Assembly (NCBI RefSeq): GCF_918797505.1
Contig: NC_092793.1
Coordinates: forward strand, 74,397,912-74,461,911
Length of the DNA stretch: 64,000 nucleotides
DNA from: Bemisia tabaci
Lineage: Eukaryota > Arthropoda > Insecta > Hemiptera > Aleyrodidae
Reading direction: 5' to 3'
The position numbers and the translations under genes were made by a program. The notes beneath the pieces are model-generated. The model was not told where the DNA came from. It saw only the letters and a list, made by a program, of their open reading frames with translations, and ran no database searches. This document shows positions 10,740 to 23,055 of this stretch, piece after piece. Position 1 is the first letter of the stretch. The number at the start of each line of letters is the position of its first letter.

Positions 10740-13051
10740 ACTCAGCCGCTCTAACGTATGTGAAACGGACCCTTGACGAGGATTTGTGAGCAGACCTTTC
10801 TAATTTATTTGCCTAACCTAAATTAGTGTCCGATGACCTGTCGGGAATTTTGGCCATTTCAGAAGTATAAAATCTGATAATTCTCGGAGATATATCATTA
10901 AGCACTCTCAGATTACTATGAGAGTCTTAGGGATGGCGTCATACGTCGACGTATGGCAGAATCGCTTTGGGCTTGGTTCAATGTACGATGAAATGGAATC
11001 AGAACTTTTGAAAAAGACTTAGAAATTTTTCATGTATTTTAATCACTTTGTAACAGTTAGTATTCCCGATTAAAATTTTCAAAACATGCCCTTAAAACTT
11101 AATAATAACGCATCATGCCACCTTAAATTATCTCTCTCTACGCTCCAAAGTTGTTTTCTCAGTTTTGAAGAAGCATCTGTAGGACATTCTGCCGTTTTCA
11201 GAGAGCAAGCTGGAATTTTAAAACTTTACAAATTCATTAATTAATTAATTAAATTCTAAAATTTTAAAATCCCAACTTACTCGTGTGTGTACCGCGATCA
11301 GTTTGTGTTTTCAGAGATGTTTAAAAAAATCTTTAAGCTTCATTTTGCTATTAAGGTTGAGAAGTCTATACCTGGCTAACCAATCGAAAAGCGGCACATG
11401 CATTGCAGTACTCGCCTGTGAAGGCACTGTGGAGTAACCTACTTGCTCTGATGAGTGCAGTTCCATTCGCAACGTGGCATTTGCAGCTCGCTTTAAGAGG
11501 TCGTATCTAGATGTCAATTGCGATAGAGGGGCTCCAGAACTCATCCTCGCTCCCCCCCCCCCCCCCCCGCCCCCCATCACCACCCCCACGGTGGTTATCG
11601 TGATCCTCTTACCCATATTTTAAGCGGTCGTGGCCGAAACGTCCCGACTACCCCACCACGACAAGATCTCGTTTCCATGCCGGCCGCCTCGCCGCAACGT
11701 GCAGAAGTCGAGGTCCTCGGAAGTGTTGGTGCATCCGCTGATTGTTTCCCTCGGCCTGATCAGGATTCCCGAGAAGTCTAACTGAAAATGGAACACTTCC
11801 ATGTTCCCGAGGTGAGGTCATTCCCTCTGAAAATTTGAATTTAGCCAAGTCGAGGTCCTTAAGTACGTCATTCCGACTGAATTTTTTCAAGAAAAGACCG
11901 TAGGGAAAAGAAATTCTGTTATTTTGAAACTAATTCTCCTTGAATGCTTTCAACGATCAAATTTCGTCTATTTGAAAGAGGTCTCGAATTTCCTCATGTA
12001 CCTGGAATTGATGAAATATTCTGGTGTTTCATCCCGAATTTCAGCTAGTGCATGAAGAATTCCATACTACACAATCATGTAAGGAAACTTTTTCGAATCG
12101 GGATGTGGCTGGGGGATGACGGTTAGGAGGGGGCAAGAGGAAGGGGGCTCAAACCTTTGAAAATCTAAATGTCCTGAAATATATCAAAATTGACCAAATT
12201 TCCCCCAAGAATTTTTATATTGAAGGAAGAAAGATGCGTTACCCGCTCCATTGCTCCTTCTGCTTTTGCCCCCTCCCATCCATACCCTGAAATTATATAT
12301 ATAATTGGCATTCCCATCTTGGTGATTTAATTAAAAAAAAAAAAAAAACCATAAATCAATAATCCCTGGCCAGAGAACATAGTTTCCTGACAACTTTAGG
12401 ATTCAAATACTCCTCCTTAGGTGTTTCACGCGAATTAGAAAGGGGTTGAAGGGACGTGTCACACTGTCACAATACTGTAACAAAGCAGTCGAAACCGCGC
12501 GTGCATGTCCTGAATAATCTCAGGGATCTGGCCCTTGGTTGTCGTCGGAATGCACAGACATCATCGCGCAAATCCCCAAAACAGATTTGCTTTCATTATG
12601 AATAGTGAGGTATCCGCGAGTCCCTGGAGGTTAGTTTTGACACATTTTACAAGAGACAAGGCCTCACATCCTGCGAGAGAGAATGCCCGCGCTCGTAAAC
12701 ATGTCAACAGCCGCGGGGACGATATGAATGGTGGGAGCGGAGACAGTCTCCGGGCTCGAGAGCGTCCTGCGTCTGGGATTGTTGAAATGTGGAAAAAGTA
12801 GTGTGGGAAAGAAAGTGCTCCGAGGGCGAGGGTGAAGCGGTGAGCGAAACACAACAGAGCGCTTTTTGCAGGTGGATCTGGACGAGCAGACGAACAAAAC
12901 GCTCCCCATAATCGGCATTCAGAGTGGCGAGGAGAAATCAAGTTGTACAACCTGTCGGCCGCGGAATGGGGTTGGGGTTGGAGCCTTCTCTCGAGGTTGG
13001 AGCCTTTTTTTCTTAGGTTGCCGAGTGATGCTCCCGTGGAAAGGAATTAGG
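10740..13051. other. Non-coding stretch, no gene found
   Basis: It holds a TTAATTAA-rich AT tract near 11235-11270, a C17 run at 11552-11568, TATATATATA near 12293 and an A16 run near 12332. Frames at 11311-11890 and 12535-12950 occur on both strands with biased composition and no recognisable domain. Confidence 0.45.
11552..11568. repeat. C17 homopolymer
   Basis: An uninterrupted run of 17 C on the + strand, followed after one G by another six C. It is one of eight G or C runs of at least 13 bases in the window. Confidence 0.95.
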
Positions 13052-13215
13052 CAATGGCGTGGCGTGCATTGCGATAGATCGATTGCTATGCAAAAACTAT
13101 GTGCATAAACATGAGCCCTGAGACCCATAAGGAATCGATGTCGTAACAGTAGGCTCCGTATCATGATAGTCGTAACATTGGCATTACATCGTGTATCGCA
13201 ATTCGCCACGCCACC
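13052..13215. mobile_element. CARTGGCG-family element with perfect 8-bp duplication and a chimeric centre
   Basis: It starts CAATGGCGTGGCGTGCATTG and ends TTCGCCACGCCACCG. The flanks are GAATTAGG on both sides (13044-13051 and 13216-13223), a perfect 8-bp duplication as made by hAT transposons. The middle (AACTATGTGCATAAACATGA, then GCCCTGAGACCCATAAGGA) matches the core of the other short family (29143, 60292), so one element type has captured part of the other. Confidence 0.8.
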
Positions 13216-13480
13216 GGAATTAGGTCTCTTCGGATTATTCGAAGATAGATATGTTGCAGGAAATTAGTCGGTCAGGTTTTTTGTCGAATGCTGGTGCATA
13301 AAAGCCAAGTATTTTACGCTATTTATTAAATATCATATATTGTTCTCAAAATTTCCGAGACATTTTATTCACATATTTTTGAGATAGAAAATAACCATGA
13401 ATTTTTTTATTTTTCAAATCTGGTTTTCATAAACATTTTTTAAATATCTTTATTTTTTATTTTTAACCATCAAATAACTG

Positions 13481-13708
13481 CACGGGAAAAAAACACATTG
13501 GATCTAGAGTCCAGACTCTTGAAAACATCGACAAGAAAAAATACTCTTGATTCAATCGGATTTTTGCTTGAATCGAAACGAAATCCGCTTAAATTAAGAG
13601 GCTTGGTTCTTGATTTAAGCTAGATTCTGATTGAATCAAGAGTGCTTTTTCTTGTCGATGTTTTTAAGAGTCTGGACTCTAGATCTAATGTGTTTTTGTT
13701 TCCAGTGT
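13481..13708. mobile_element. Inverted-repeat element with TCTAGAGTCCAGACTCTT subterminal repeat, copy 1
   Basis: From CACGGGAAAAAAACACATTG it runs into GATCTAGAGTCCAGACTCTT. The right end mirrors this with AAGAGTCTGGACTCTAGATC, AATGTGTTTTTG and CCAGTG. A second inner inverted repeat, ACTCTTGATTCAATCGGATT, brackets the centre. The copy at 22824 is very similar along its length. Non-coding. Confidence 0.85.
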
Positions 13709-16700
13709 GTACAATTACTGAGAGAGGTTTTTTGGGGTTCTCTTTTCATATTTTATGCGATATCAGGCAACCCTGCTCAGAATGTTGAGAGGAAACGGGG
13801 CCTCGAAGCGCGCTTTCAATCTTCTATCATTTTTTGGCTTCCAAAAAACAGGGTAGCAAATTTCAACCCTAACTACCTTCCAATCTTGTCGACATGTATC
13901 CTTTTTAGCGCGCAACGGAATCACACGTTAACCCAATTACGCTGATGGGCCGATCCCTTAACCTTTGTTCGGGAGATAAACTCATGAGGCAAATAAAATG
14001 ATGCGATCACCGTAAACCCATGCGCTTGGGAGCCGTTGAGCCTACAAAGGATCCGAGGATCAAAAGGCTTCGCAGTTACGTCCTTACAAGTTCTCACCCT
14101 TAAACTATAGGGCAAATTAACCAATAATGAAGTGCCCTTCGATGAACGAGGGCTCCGCAAATTGAGGGTGCTTCCTCTGCATTAAACCCTCGATCAACCC
14201 CGTCTAATTTGCCGTCTTCGCATGGCTAAAGCACCCATCTCAAGTAGAAAATGATAGCAGGTGTGTTGTTTTTATAGAAACCTGTTTGATTGATGCGTGC
14301 CTGTCCGACTAGATTCTTCCCTTGTCGGTTATTCAGCGCTCCGCGCATTATCATAACCCGCGGGAATTTTAGTCTTGGCCTGTTCTACCCTTGTGTTAAA
14401 TGCATTATTTTTCCTACTTTTCCTTACTTTTCATTGCTCTCTTAGCGTAGACTACTTATTGGACTTTAAGTCGTTAATAGGAGGCCATAATTCATTAAAA
14501 GCTAATAAGCATATAGAAAAAAAAAAACATATATTTCTTTCAACGTCCTAAAATTTCCCCGAGTTTTCGTTCTTCAAGAACACCATTCAAAAAATTTGCA
14601 TTTGGTATTCAGAGTATAAGAAAAATTGCAACTTCATAGTATTCCATTTTTTCCTTCTAAATATGTAAGTATTTCTGTTCTAAACTGAGATAAATGTTTA
14701 ATTGTCAGTCTGTAAAGTCTAAATTGGAGAGCAAGCGATTCGTATCTTTTGACCACAATTTATGTTCATCGCCCCCCTTCTCCCCATCTTTCCGGAAAAG
14801 AAAGTTATCTATGATATTTCGGCGGGTGTCAATGGGTGGGAAGCGGTAGCATTGTGGTGTCCGGATGACCGGGGCAAATTGACCCTCGAAAAAAGTGAAA
14901 AGTAAGGACTCAACGACTCCACTCAACGAAAGACATGTCTAATGACTGTTGGAGGAGTCCGTCAGCGTTTTTGAAAACTTAATCACGGAATCGCCGCAGG
15001 TCTCGATGTTGCCATAACGTTCCAGGAATTCTCAATCAGAACTAGGTACTCTTTTGCGAAAATCAAATTGAAAAAATCACTGTCACGTGCGTATACGCAG
15101 TATATCCACTCACACTGAAAATAATTTTGTCAAACATTTCCGTTCCTGAATTTTGACTTTCCCGCACCAGGAAAAACTATTCCCATTTTAGTGGTGTTCT
15201 CAATGAGCTCTTAATTATTAGTAGCCCTCACCAAGAATAATGGTAATTCATCATCAAATGCAAATCGTAACAAAAATCCTACCGAGACGATCAGAATTCC
15301 CGTCGAACGAAGAAATTCCACGAGAAAAAGACTGAGGGGGCGTTCCTTTATATAGATGCTGCGGGAAAGTATTTTCCGCATGATATTAAAGACATTCATA
15401 AAAATATTAATTAGGAGGTATCATACCTGAAAATATTTATGCGAAACTTACTTCGTATATATTTCTCCTGAAAAAGCCTATCATAATTATGTCAGTAGCA
15501 GCTGAGAATTCCTGCACTCGGAGAATTTCCGAGAATGCACTCGAGTCGAAGCGCTGAAGGTGAAAATTCCGAGGTTTCCCGGGAAGCGGGGCAGCCGTGC
15601 GAATCACTGGCGGGTAACGAACGTTTTAATATTTTTGTTAAATATTAAAACCGGATGCGAGGCACTTGTTTATTGAAAAACAACAACCGTAATGAATGAT
15701 TTCCGGCTTCGGCGCGGGGAACGTAACGCAACGGCGACGGCGGGTGCAGCGGGCGGAGGGAATCTCGAGTTCCTCCCATGGGAGCAGGAGTATTGTCGGT
15801 GCATGCTCCGCCGTCCCCGAGAAAAACCACGTAACCTGCACCGGGAACAGCACGTAGATACGCGGCTCTTGCTAAGCGTGGCCGTGCTCCCGAAGGTTTT
15901 CACACTCTCGCGTGCACACCAACATCCTCAAGCGCAGCTTTAAGCTCCATACTACGGAAGACAACAGTAAGTGCAGCTGGACGTGGGTCGCGGGAAGAAT
16001 ATTTCCTTGCGGCGCTCGGGGCTCGAACTGAAGCTGACTTACTGCTGGAATAGGCTCGGACCCATCCCGGCCCCGCAGTTTACTTTGCTTAAATGAAAGC
16101 GGCACGGAAAAAGTTAATAGAGGAAAAAATACGAAAGATTCACTGAGTCCGATCCGTGGAATTAACCTGACCTTTCCTTTCTTTTCCTGCCCCCCTTTTT
16201 CCACTGCCGTGTAGTCTTTTTGTCGTTTCCCGTATAAAGGAGCGTAACTCTATTTCAAGGTTGCAAAATTGCCTCGAACAATTCGATTTTTTAAAGGATA
16301 TGCCTGCTTGATATTTTTTCCAAACTCTTGCTGCTTCTTGCATGAGATCAGAAGGAAAATCAGGGAAATTTTCATTCAGAAATACTCAAGATTTTCGTGG
16401 TAAAAATGCGATTTGCAAGGGGAAATTTGTCAACATCGAAATGCAATTACGTTTCTTCGTAGGGGAATGGACGTTTTTAGTTCGGTTGAATCAAACAAAT
16501 GCTCTTCAAAGGGTTCAGGAAGAGTCTTGGTTTTTCAATTGTTTTAAACTTGAAAACGGAGAACATCATTGGAATTGCGTATCGTTTATAGTGTTCGATT
16601 TAAATCACTCAAAGGAATAAAAAGTTTCAAATGCAAGATATTCAAAACAGCTGTATGGCCGATACAACATCCGAGATCATCGTGATCATTCCAAAGGTGT

Positions 16701-17109
16701 TCGTAGCCACGCCCACATCGCGCGAGTAAAAAATGAACGTGGACCTAGAGATCCGATTTGTCAGAGTCATTGAATCATTGATCAATCATTCAAAACAACA
16801 CTCGCTCTAGTTTGAAAAATCACGCCTCCGTCCAAGTCAGGCCGCGACCAAAGCTTAATACCAGAAATAACGAGCCTCAGAACCAAATGTTATTCCCCGA
16901 TTCGCCGCGCGTTAAATCCGACAAATCGTCTTTCCTCCATGTTGATGTTACCAAATCTCCTCTGATAACTAAGAATTTTCCGGTGAAAAACTTGTGAATA
17001 TTTTTCAGCTAATAATTTATAATTGATTAATTTCAGGAGTATCCAATCACTTCATATTCAAGGGGAAATTTTAACAGCCTCCATCAAAATTGAGTATTTT
17101 ATCAAAGGA
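13709..17109. other. Non-coding stretch, no gene found
   Basis: It includes AT-rich unique sequence, an A-run near 14516-14527, a palindromic TTAATATTTTTGTTAAATATTAA near 15625-15650, and GC-rich sequence at 15680-16100 with overlapping frames on both strands. None of the frames has a recognisable domain or splice context. Around 15117-15240 is a loose relative of the element at 47319. Confidence 0.4.
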
Positions 17110-17359
17110 GAGTTGGCAACATTTGTAACGCCGTATGAGCCTTCAAACATTTTTTCCAATAAAAAAGGAATTTACCGGGAAAATTTTGAACATTTTTTTG
17201 ACATTTTTTACACGTTTTTGTTCCCGATTTGATATAAAATATCTAAAAATTATGAAGGAAAATCTGCACATATTTCTTCAAAAATAAATATTTTATCGGT
17301 GTAGACTCGGCAACGTCTGAAGGCTCTTACGGCTTTTTTCCTGAGCACAACAGAGTACA
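17110..17359. mobile_element. Partial TACTGCCGT-family element
   Basis: The left part is GAGTTGGCAACATTTGTAAC, then GCCGTATGAGCCTTC. The right part is CTCGGCAACGTCTGAAGGCT, CTTACGGC and TTTTTTCCTGAGCACAACAG, as in the complete copies at 10147 and 44400. The left terminus is not clear, so it may be truncated or interrupted by the related fragment at 16940-17080. Confidence 0.5.
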
Positions 17360-20300
17360 GCTCAATCTTTCCGAGAACCCGTGCACAACCACCCAACGCA
17401 CGCGAGCGGTACAAGGGGCAACAGCTTTGCATCCACTCGAAAGGGGGAAAGGGCTGGGGGGAGAGGGGGGGATGTTGGATGATAGACAATAACACCCAGG
17501 GTATCCACACACAATTAAACACACCTAAGGTTGGTCCGCACCAACAATGACGCTAGACCCGACGGTATCTTGGAGCAGCATCGATGGGCTTTTTGTAGTT
17601 ATCATTTATCAGGACCGCATGGGGAGCATCAAAGTGCACAGTGACACTTGGGCCCTCGCCCCCCCCCCCTCCCGGCCCACACGGCCGGGGATTTGTCTGT
17701 GGCGCGCTACCGAGGGCCCCCCGACACTCTTCGGGGGCACAATGATGTCGACCTCGGAGTTCTCTGGACACGAGGTTTGATGTTTTTAACTGTGAGGAGG
17801 ACGCTCTCGGAGATGAATCTTGATTGGTTGGCAAGAAAAAAACAAGGCTTTAGGAGTCAATTGAGCGTCGTGAATTTGAACATTGAAGGCTGTACGCAAC
17901 GTATGTTTCGAGGATAAAGAAAGAGACCCAGAAACGCAAGTTGAATCATCACGGAGACGAAATCACACAGATAATGTATTAAGATACTCTGAGTGACTTG
18001 AACGAATGTGTAAGAAAAAGGAGAGCCCTCTTTTCTAGGCAAATCACCTCCAGGATTTCAAATTGCTTTTACTCGTCAATTATGCGAGAAAATAGCTCTA
18101 GGGCCATGAAACTAAGCAAAAAGCGGGAGCGCAATCTAAACAGAAAGGAGCCATGATACTTTTTGAAAACTGTGAAATTAAAGAAAACTGGATTTTTAGG
18201 AAGGAAATTTGACTTAGAAAGCTTAGAAGCTAAGCTTCTTTCGTTAGTTTTTCTGTCAACTGATCACGCACATCATGGCAAAGAATGAAAGACTTTCGGT
18301 ATCGGAACTTCGACAGACCTTTCAAAAACATACGCAAGACATGAAACAATATAATATAAATCCGTGCAAAAGCGAAGATGCGACCTATGGGTCCGTAGAA
18401 ACATTCCTTCGACTCTGATTGTGTAGATGTGAAACAGTTTTAAAACCGGGAGTTGTGAACAAAATTTTTTAAGACGTGGATTTCAAAGAGTGTTCCGAAA
18501 CCACCGAATTTTTTTCGGTCGTTCTACCGTGCGGTAAGACGGCCGGTCACCGGCTCTCACGCGGAAGACATCCAGTATCCAGCTCTCGCGCTGGAGCTCG
18601 CGGATAAGATCGCGGCATCGCGCGATAGGAATCGAGATGAGCGGGTGAGTAATTGAGATACTAATTTTGAGCGGGCTTTAATAGCCGCAATTATGACAGC
18701 ATTGTGTCGGTGACAAGACGTGCATTATCGGATTCGGGTCGCCCAGGATGGTCACCACGAATGTGACGAGTCTTCTTCGCCACTCCTCGAATTTCTCACA
18801 GATTTCTACGATGACCCGCGTGACTGAAAATATCGGTTTAAATGTTGCGTTGACAGACCCAATTTGCTGTTTGTGTGGGTAGCTATTCATCCCAGCTTGC
18901 ACGTCGACATAGCTAACTCCGGGAATATTCGGCAAGTTGACAACGCAACCTGTCTCGGCGAATGCAAAGATTTAGTTGCTCGTGAGAATGCCTCGAGTTA
19001 TACGGAGGGGTGATCTCATCTTTGCTCACGATTCCCTCGCGCGCATTATATTTTCCGACTTTTTATCAATTTTTTTATGTTGTCGTCTCGGAGGCCCTTC
19101 CTTTCGAGGCTTTACCGCGGCCGGCCTCGGTGATTTATCTTCCTGCCCCCGCGTTTAAGTCTCCCGGCTGGCTATACGCATCCCTCGCGGTGGGAGCCGT
19201 AGGTATGTTGTGTTACCGACTCAAACCGCAAAACTTGCTTTGATTTTCAGAAGATTTCACAATGCTTTATGAGTAATTTTCATTGTAGTGGCCTACTTTT
19301 TCCAAAAAAAGGGAAAGGAAAAGTAAAAGGAAAGAAGTAGGAAAGTAAATTTTCCAAAATGAATTCCGATCTCGGTCTCCCTCTGCAGAATTCAAACCGT
19401 TCAGCGTACGGACCAATTAGTATCATTGAAACATACCCAGCTGTTAAGTTGAGGAAGCTGTCGCCAGGAAGACTGACTTAAAAAAATGAAAAAAAAGAAT
19501 AAAGGAGGTTACTTTAATAAACTCTTCAATTTCCAGGATACATAACTGACGGCTCACGTCCATTACATATAGTTAGCTGAAAGTATGTGACTAAAATATC
19601 TAACCTTCATCGTCAGATCAAGACCCAATTAATGGAGCTGATTGTGAGCACGGCCAGTCAGGCCTGATTTTACGACCCATCCTCAGGCGCTCTCTTCTCG
19701 GTGAGGTCCGGCAGAACCTATCAGGCCTGGAAAATCTGAGTATTGAATTACCCCCGCGTCGGAATTCAATCGGGAGAGGGGCCCGAAAATGAGCTTGATA
19801 TAATTATTCGTCAATCGCCGCCCCTTGATCAGAACCGGGCGGGCTTTTACTTCAAATTGGATTTCGTTGCATTCCGGGGTGAGCGAGGAGTTCAAACGAC
19901 GTTTACACCCCCCCCCCCCCCCAACCCTCACCTCTTGGCGACCTGACCCGCCTTTTGTCCGATCGCCGCGTTAATGCTACTGGTTTTCTCATCTTGGGTA
20001 ACGCCAAATCGCGGGGGAATTTATTCTCTCGATACAGCCCTGTGGAAACGACGGATGTCCTGTTTTAAATGCACTGGCGATCCGTCGTTTTTACGACTAA
20101 GGCTTTTCTGAGCTCAAACTGGCAGTGAGGCGGGTGATCAGACTCATCCCGAGTCAAGCGAGCGCCCGTCGGTTTTGATCAGTTTTCCTGGGGTCGCCTT
20201 CGTTAAAAGTGCTTGATAGGCAGATTATCTGCCTAACGATCGCTTTTACTTTGATACCCGAGCCTCGTCAACCGTATTTTCCAACTAAATAGGTTTTTTT

Positions 20301-21737
20301 ACCTCTTCTTCCCGCGTTACGATGTTGTTTCTACTAAACAGGAGTTACCGTGATACGCATCCCTAGTTTGTGCGGGAAAACGGCGTAACAAGAGAGGTAG
20401 TCAACGCTCACTGCCTTTTGGATTATTACCGGTAGCCGACCAAGAAATGTATATTTTTAATATTATTAAATTTTACTGAGTTTCGAAAATGACGTCGCTA
20501 TTTTTTAGCAAAGATACGGCATTACCCATGAACGTTACAAAATGGCGTTGGTGCATCTATTATGATATTGAACATTTTTTGTTTTAACACAAGTACATCG
20601 TATCTTCATCCTATTTTTCGGAGGTACATGCACGATCTTTTAGGCCTCCTAAGGATCTGATTCCCTTGAAATGATGAAAAGTCCTTTAAAACGCCCTTAA
20701 ATCGATCGAAATTTCCCTCAATGCAGGTCAGATTTGTATGAATTGCAATTTGCCTGTACGCGAATGATGCCCATTGCCCATATTTGAAGCAAATAATTGA
20801 TGAGTGAGAAAAAAGTAAAAAGTCTTTTTAAAAATCTAGGAATTTTCGATTGGCTTCCGTTGATCTACCAGCAACACAGAACACTGCAGCTGTAGAGACT
20901 AGTTGACGGGCAACTTCAAAAGCCAAGCGAACCTGAGACAAGGATTTTCGACGCTCAATTTTGAAAAACCCCCGCCAAGTTTTCTCACGATCAACGGAGC
21001 TACCGAAAACAAGTCCACCATTCATCAGGCCGTGACCCCACCGTTTTACGGCTGAACCTGCCGCAGTATCGCATCTCACACACTTCAGCTCTTCGGCTGA
21101 AACCCGAGAGACCTGTTACCGATGACCTTCCGACAGCCCAGTATGAAAGCGCTCGGTTAATTTATTTACACCTTGTATATGCACATATATATGTATAACA
21201 TGCTCCTCGTAAACAGAACCCAAGAAGCACCATCGCAAGGGGCCTTATAATTTTCCCCCGAATCATATTTCTCCGCGAGGCGACGGCATTTTTCGGAGGC
21301 CATGCCGTGAAGAGTTTTTGGCTCGACGCGCTGATGCCAATTCTCATCGAAATGACAGTTTTTAAGGTTGGGATCGGGGTTTTTTGTGAGGGACGTGGCG
21401 GCTGCGGTTCGTCGATTAATTTTTTTCTCCTCGGAAACCGATCGTTTTGGAAACCCCGACTACTCTGAGGCACGGCAACTCATTTTTTCACCGTACAGGG
21501 CTCCGCGGGAGACCCGTCTTTCCACTTATCGAAAGATTCCTTCGAGCGGCCAGCGTGGACCTCCAGTGATGCCACGTGGGGCCAAAAACGCCCGAGTTTC
21601 AGTATAGGCAGAGTTTTCGAATGCCAGAATATGTTTATGCCCTCCCGTAAGCAGGGGCATGCTCTGTTGTTCTGTTCTTCTTATCGTCATACTCTGTAAT
21701 ATGAAAGCATTAGAGTAATGCGTAACGCATAACGCCT
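17360..21737. other. Non-coding stretch, no gene found
   Basis: It holds C11 at 17659-17669, C15 at 19908-19922 and a TATATGCACATATATATG palindrome near 21177. A GTGAGTAA word at 18644 could be a 5' splice site but has no supportable exon before it. GC-rich segments near 18520-18660 and 21240-21600 are unique and show no domain in any frame. Confidence 0.4.
19908..19922. repeat. C15 homopolymer
   Basis: An uninterrupted run of 15 C on the + strand. No repeat family is recognised around it. Confidence 0.95.
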
Positions 21738-22011
21738 GCGGGCTGATTATTGGAATTGATAGACAAAGCTATAGATAAAGGAGACAAAAGAGCAATGGAG
21801 AAATCCTATGGGTGGGAGCGGGTGGTTGCAATGGACAAATGAGGTAGGCAATAGACTAACTAACGGCAACCCGCGAAAGACCCGACAGTTAGTCTATCAT
21901 TTTCTCCCTTTGTCTATAGGAACCACCCGTTTCAACCAATAAGATCGCTCCATACTCCATATGTCTTCTTTGTCTATAGCTTTGTCCATCAATTTCAATA
22001 ATCAGTTCGCA
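21738..22011. mobile_element. Short inverted-repeat element, GGCTGATTATTGGAATTGAT termini
   Basis: The left end GCGGGCTGATTATTGGAATT continues GATAGACAAAGCTATAGATA and AAGGAGACA. The reverse complement of the right end reads GCGAACTGATTATTGAAATT, GATGGACAAAGCTATAGACA and AAGAAGACA. The arms match for about 49 bp, and internal CTATAGACAAAG words repeat. Non-coding; no clear target duplication. Confidence 0.8.
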
Positions 22012-22579
22012 GTAGAGGGAAGCGCTTCGGGAGATGGAACCGCGAAGCTGTCAGAGGGCGCAGCTCCTCCAGTTGTTGTACATCCTGGAAGACATCGGCG
22101 CCTTGGAAGTATACACTTTTGATCTGAGTGTGGAAATATTCTTAATTTTAGGAAAAGATTGAAAAAGACAAACATTTAACAAGGAAAACGCTCTTTCAAA
22201 TGACTGTGTAGCGTTGGAAATTTAAGTTTGAAGGGACTGATTCGCGGTTTGGACCTTCGATACCCGGCAACAGCGAGGCCGGACGAAGGCGCACACACAC
22301 ACGCGGAAACCGGAGGTGTGTGAGTGCAACTGGAATCGCGACTGGCGAGTCGTCGCGGCGCTGTTTCCGTTAGTCGGTAGATTTATGACGAATGATAATT
22401 CAAATGGCAGTTCGATTTCCCGCTCGCAGATTGGTTCGTCGTCGCATGAATATTCCCGGGATGAGAAGCGGCGTTTTGTCTTTTCGGCGGGATTTATGGC
22501 CGCGCGCCCTGGCGCGGGACAACCAATGATCGCGGAGCCACCTCGGCCGAGCCTGCCTTCGACGCTTCCATCTGTCATT
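22012..22579. other. Non-coding stretch between elements
   Basis: GC-rich from about 22230, with a CACACACACAC tract near 22284. Frames of about 120 residues occur on both strands in the same place, which points to composition rather than a gene. Confidence 0.4.
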
Positions 22580-22734
22580 GGCGGATCCAGCAAATTGGCA
22601 ACATTGCATTCTCTCCATTTAAACCTATGGAAATGTATCGATTCTTGGAGGGGCCAGGTACTCCGGCAAGAATCGATTATTTAGCGTAGGTTTCAATGGA
22701 GGGAATCCGGTGTTGCCAAATTGCTGGATCCGCC
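22580..22734. mobile_element. Short palindromic element, GGCGGATCCAGCAAATTGGC termini
   Basis: The left end is GGCGGATCCAGCAAATTGGC followed by AACATTGC and CTCCATTTAAACCTATGG. The right end is GTTGCCAAATTGCTGGATCC followed by GCC. The inner AATCGAT words are also symmetric. 40499-40639 is a diverged relative and 45788-45935 a weaker one. Flanks TCTGTCAT and TCTACCAT match at six of eight positions. Confidence 0.8.
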
Positions 22735-22823
22735 TCTACCATCTGTGTTATTGCACCTCGGGAGTCTCACGGAATCGGAGCTTTGCACCGGGTGGGATCG
22801 AGTACGAGGAAAAAATATAAGGC

Positions 22824-23055
22824 ACACTGGAGAAAAAAACACATTGGATCTAGAGTCCAGACTCTTAAAAACATCGACAAGAAAAAATACTCTTGATTCA
22901 ATCGGATTTTTGCTTAAATCAAGAACCAAGCCTCCTAATTTGAGCGGATTTCCTTTTGATTTAAGCTTAAATCTGATTGAATCAAGAGTATTTTTTCTCG
23001 TCAATGTTTTCAAGAGTCTAGACTCTAGATCCAATGTGTTTTTTTTTTTCCAGTG
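22824..23055. mobile_element. Inverted-repeat element with TCTAGAGTCCAGACTCTT subterminal repeat, copy 2
   Basis: It starts CACTGGAGAAAAAAACACAT and ends ATGTGTTTTTTTTTTCCAGTG. The arms share TCTAGAGTCCAGACTCTT (one mismatch on the right) and TACTCTTGATTCAATC. It has the same structure and nearly the same sequence as 13481-13708, so the family moved fairly recently. Confidence 0.85.

Noticed and set aside
12846..12880. CTTTTTGCAG followed by GTGGAT as a fifth recursive site
   Set aside because: The pyrimidine tract is short and GTGGAT is a poor donor compared with the four accepted sites.
18637..18652. GCGGGTGAGTAA as a 5' splice site ending an exon
   Set aside because: The upstream GC-rich sequence has no acceptor or recognisable coding frame; a lone donor word is expected by chance.
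19370..19450. - strand SINE with A and B boxes
   Set aside because: GGTTTGAATTC and ACTAATTGGT resemble the boxes, but the spacing is short and no tail or second copy was seen in the window.
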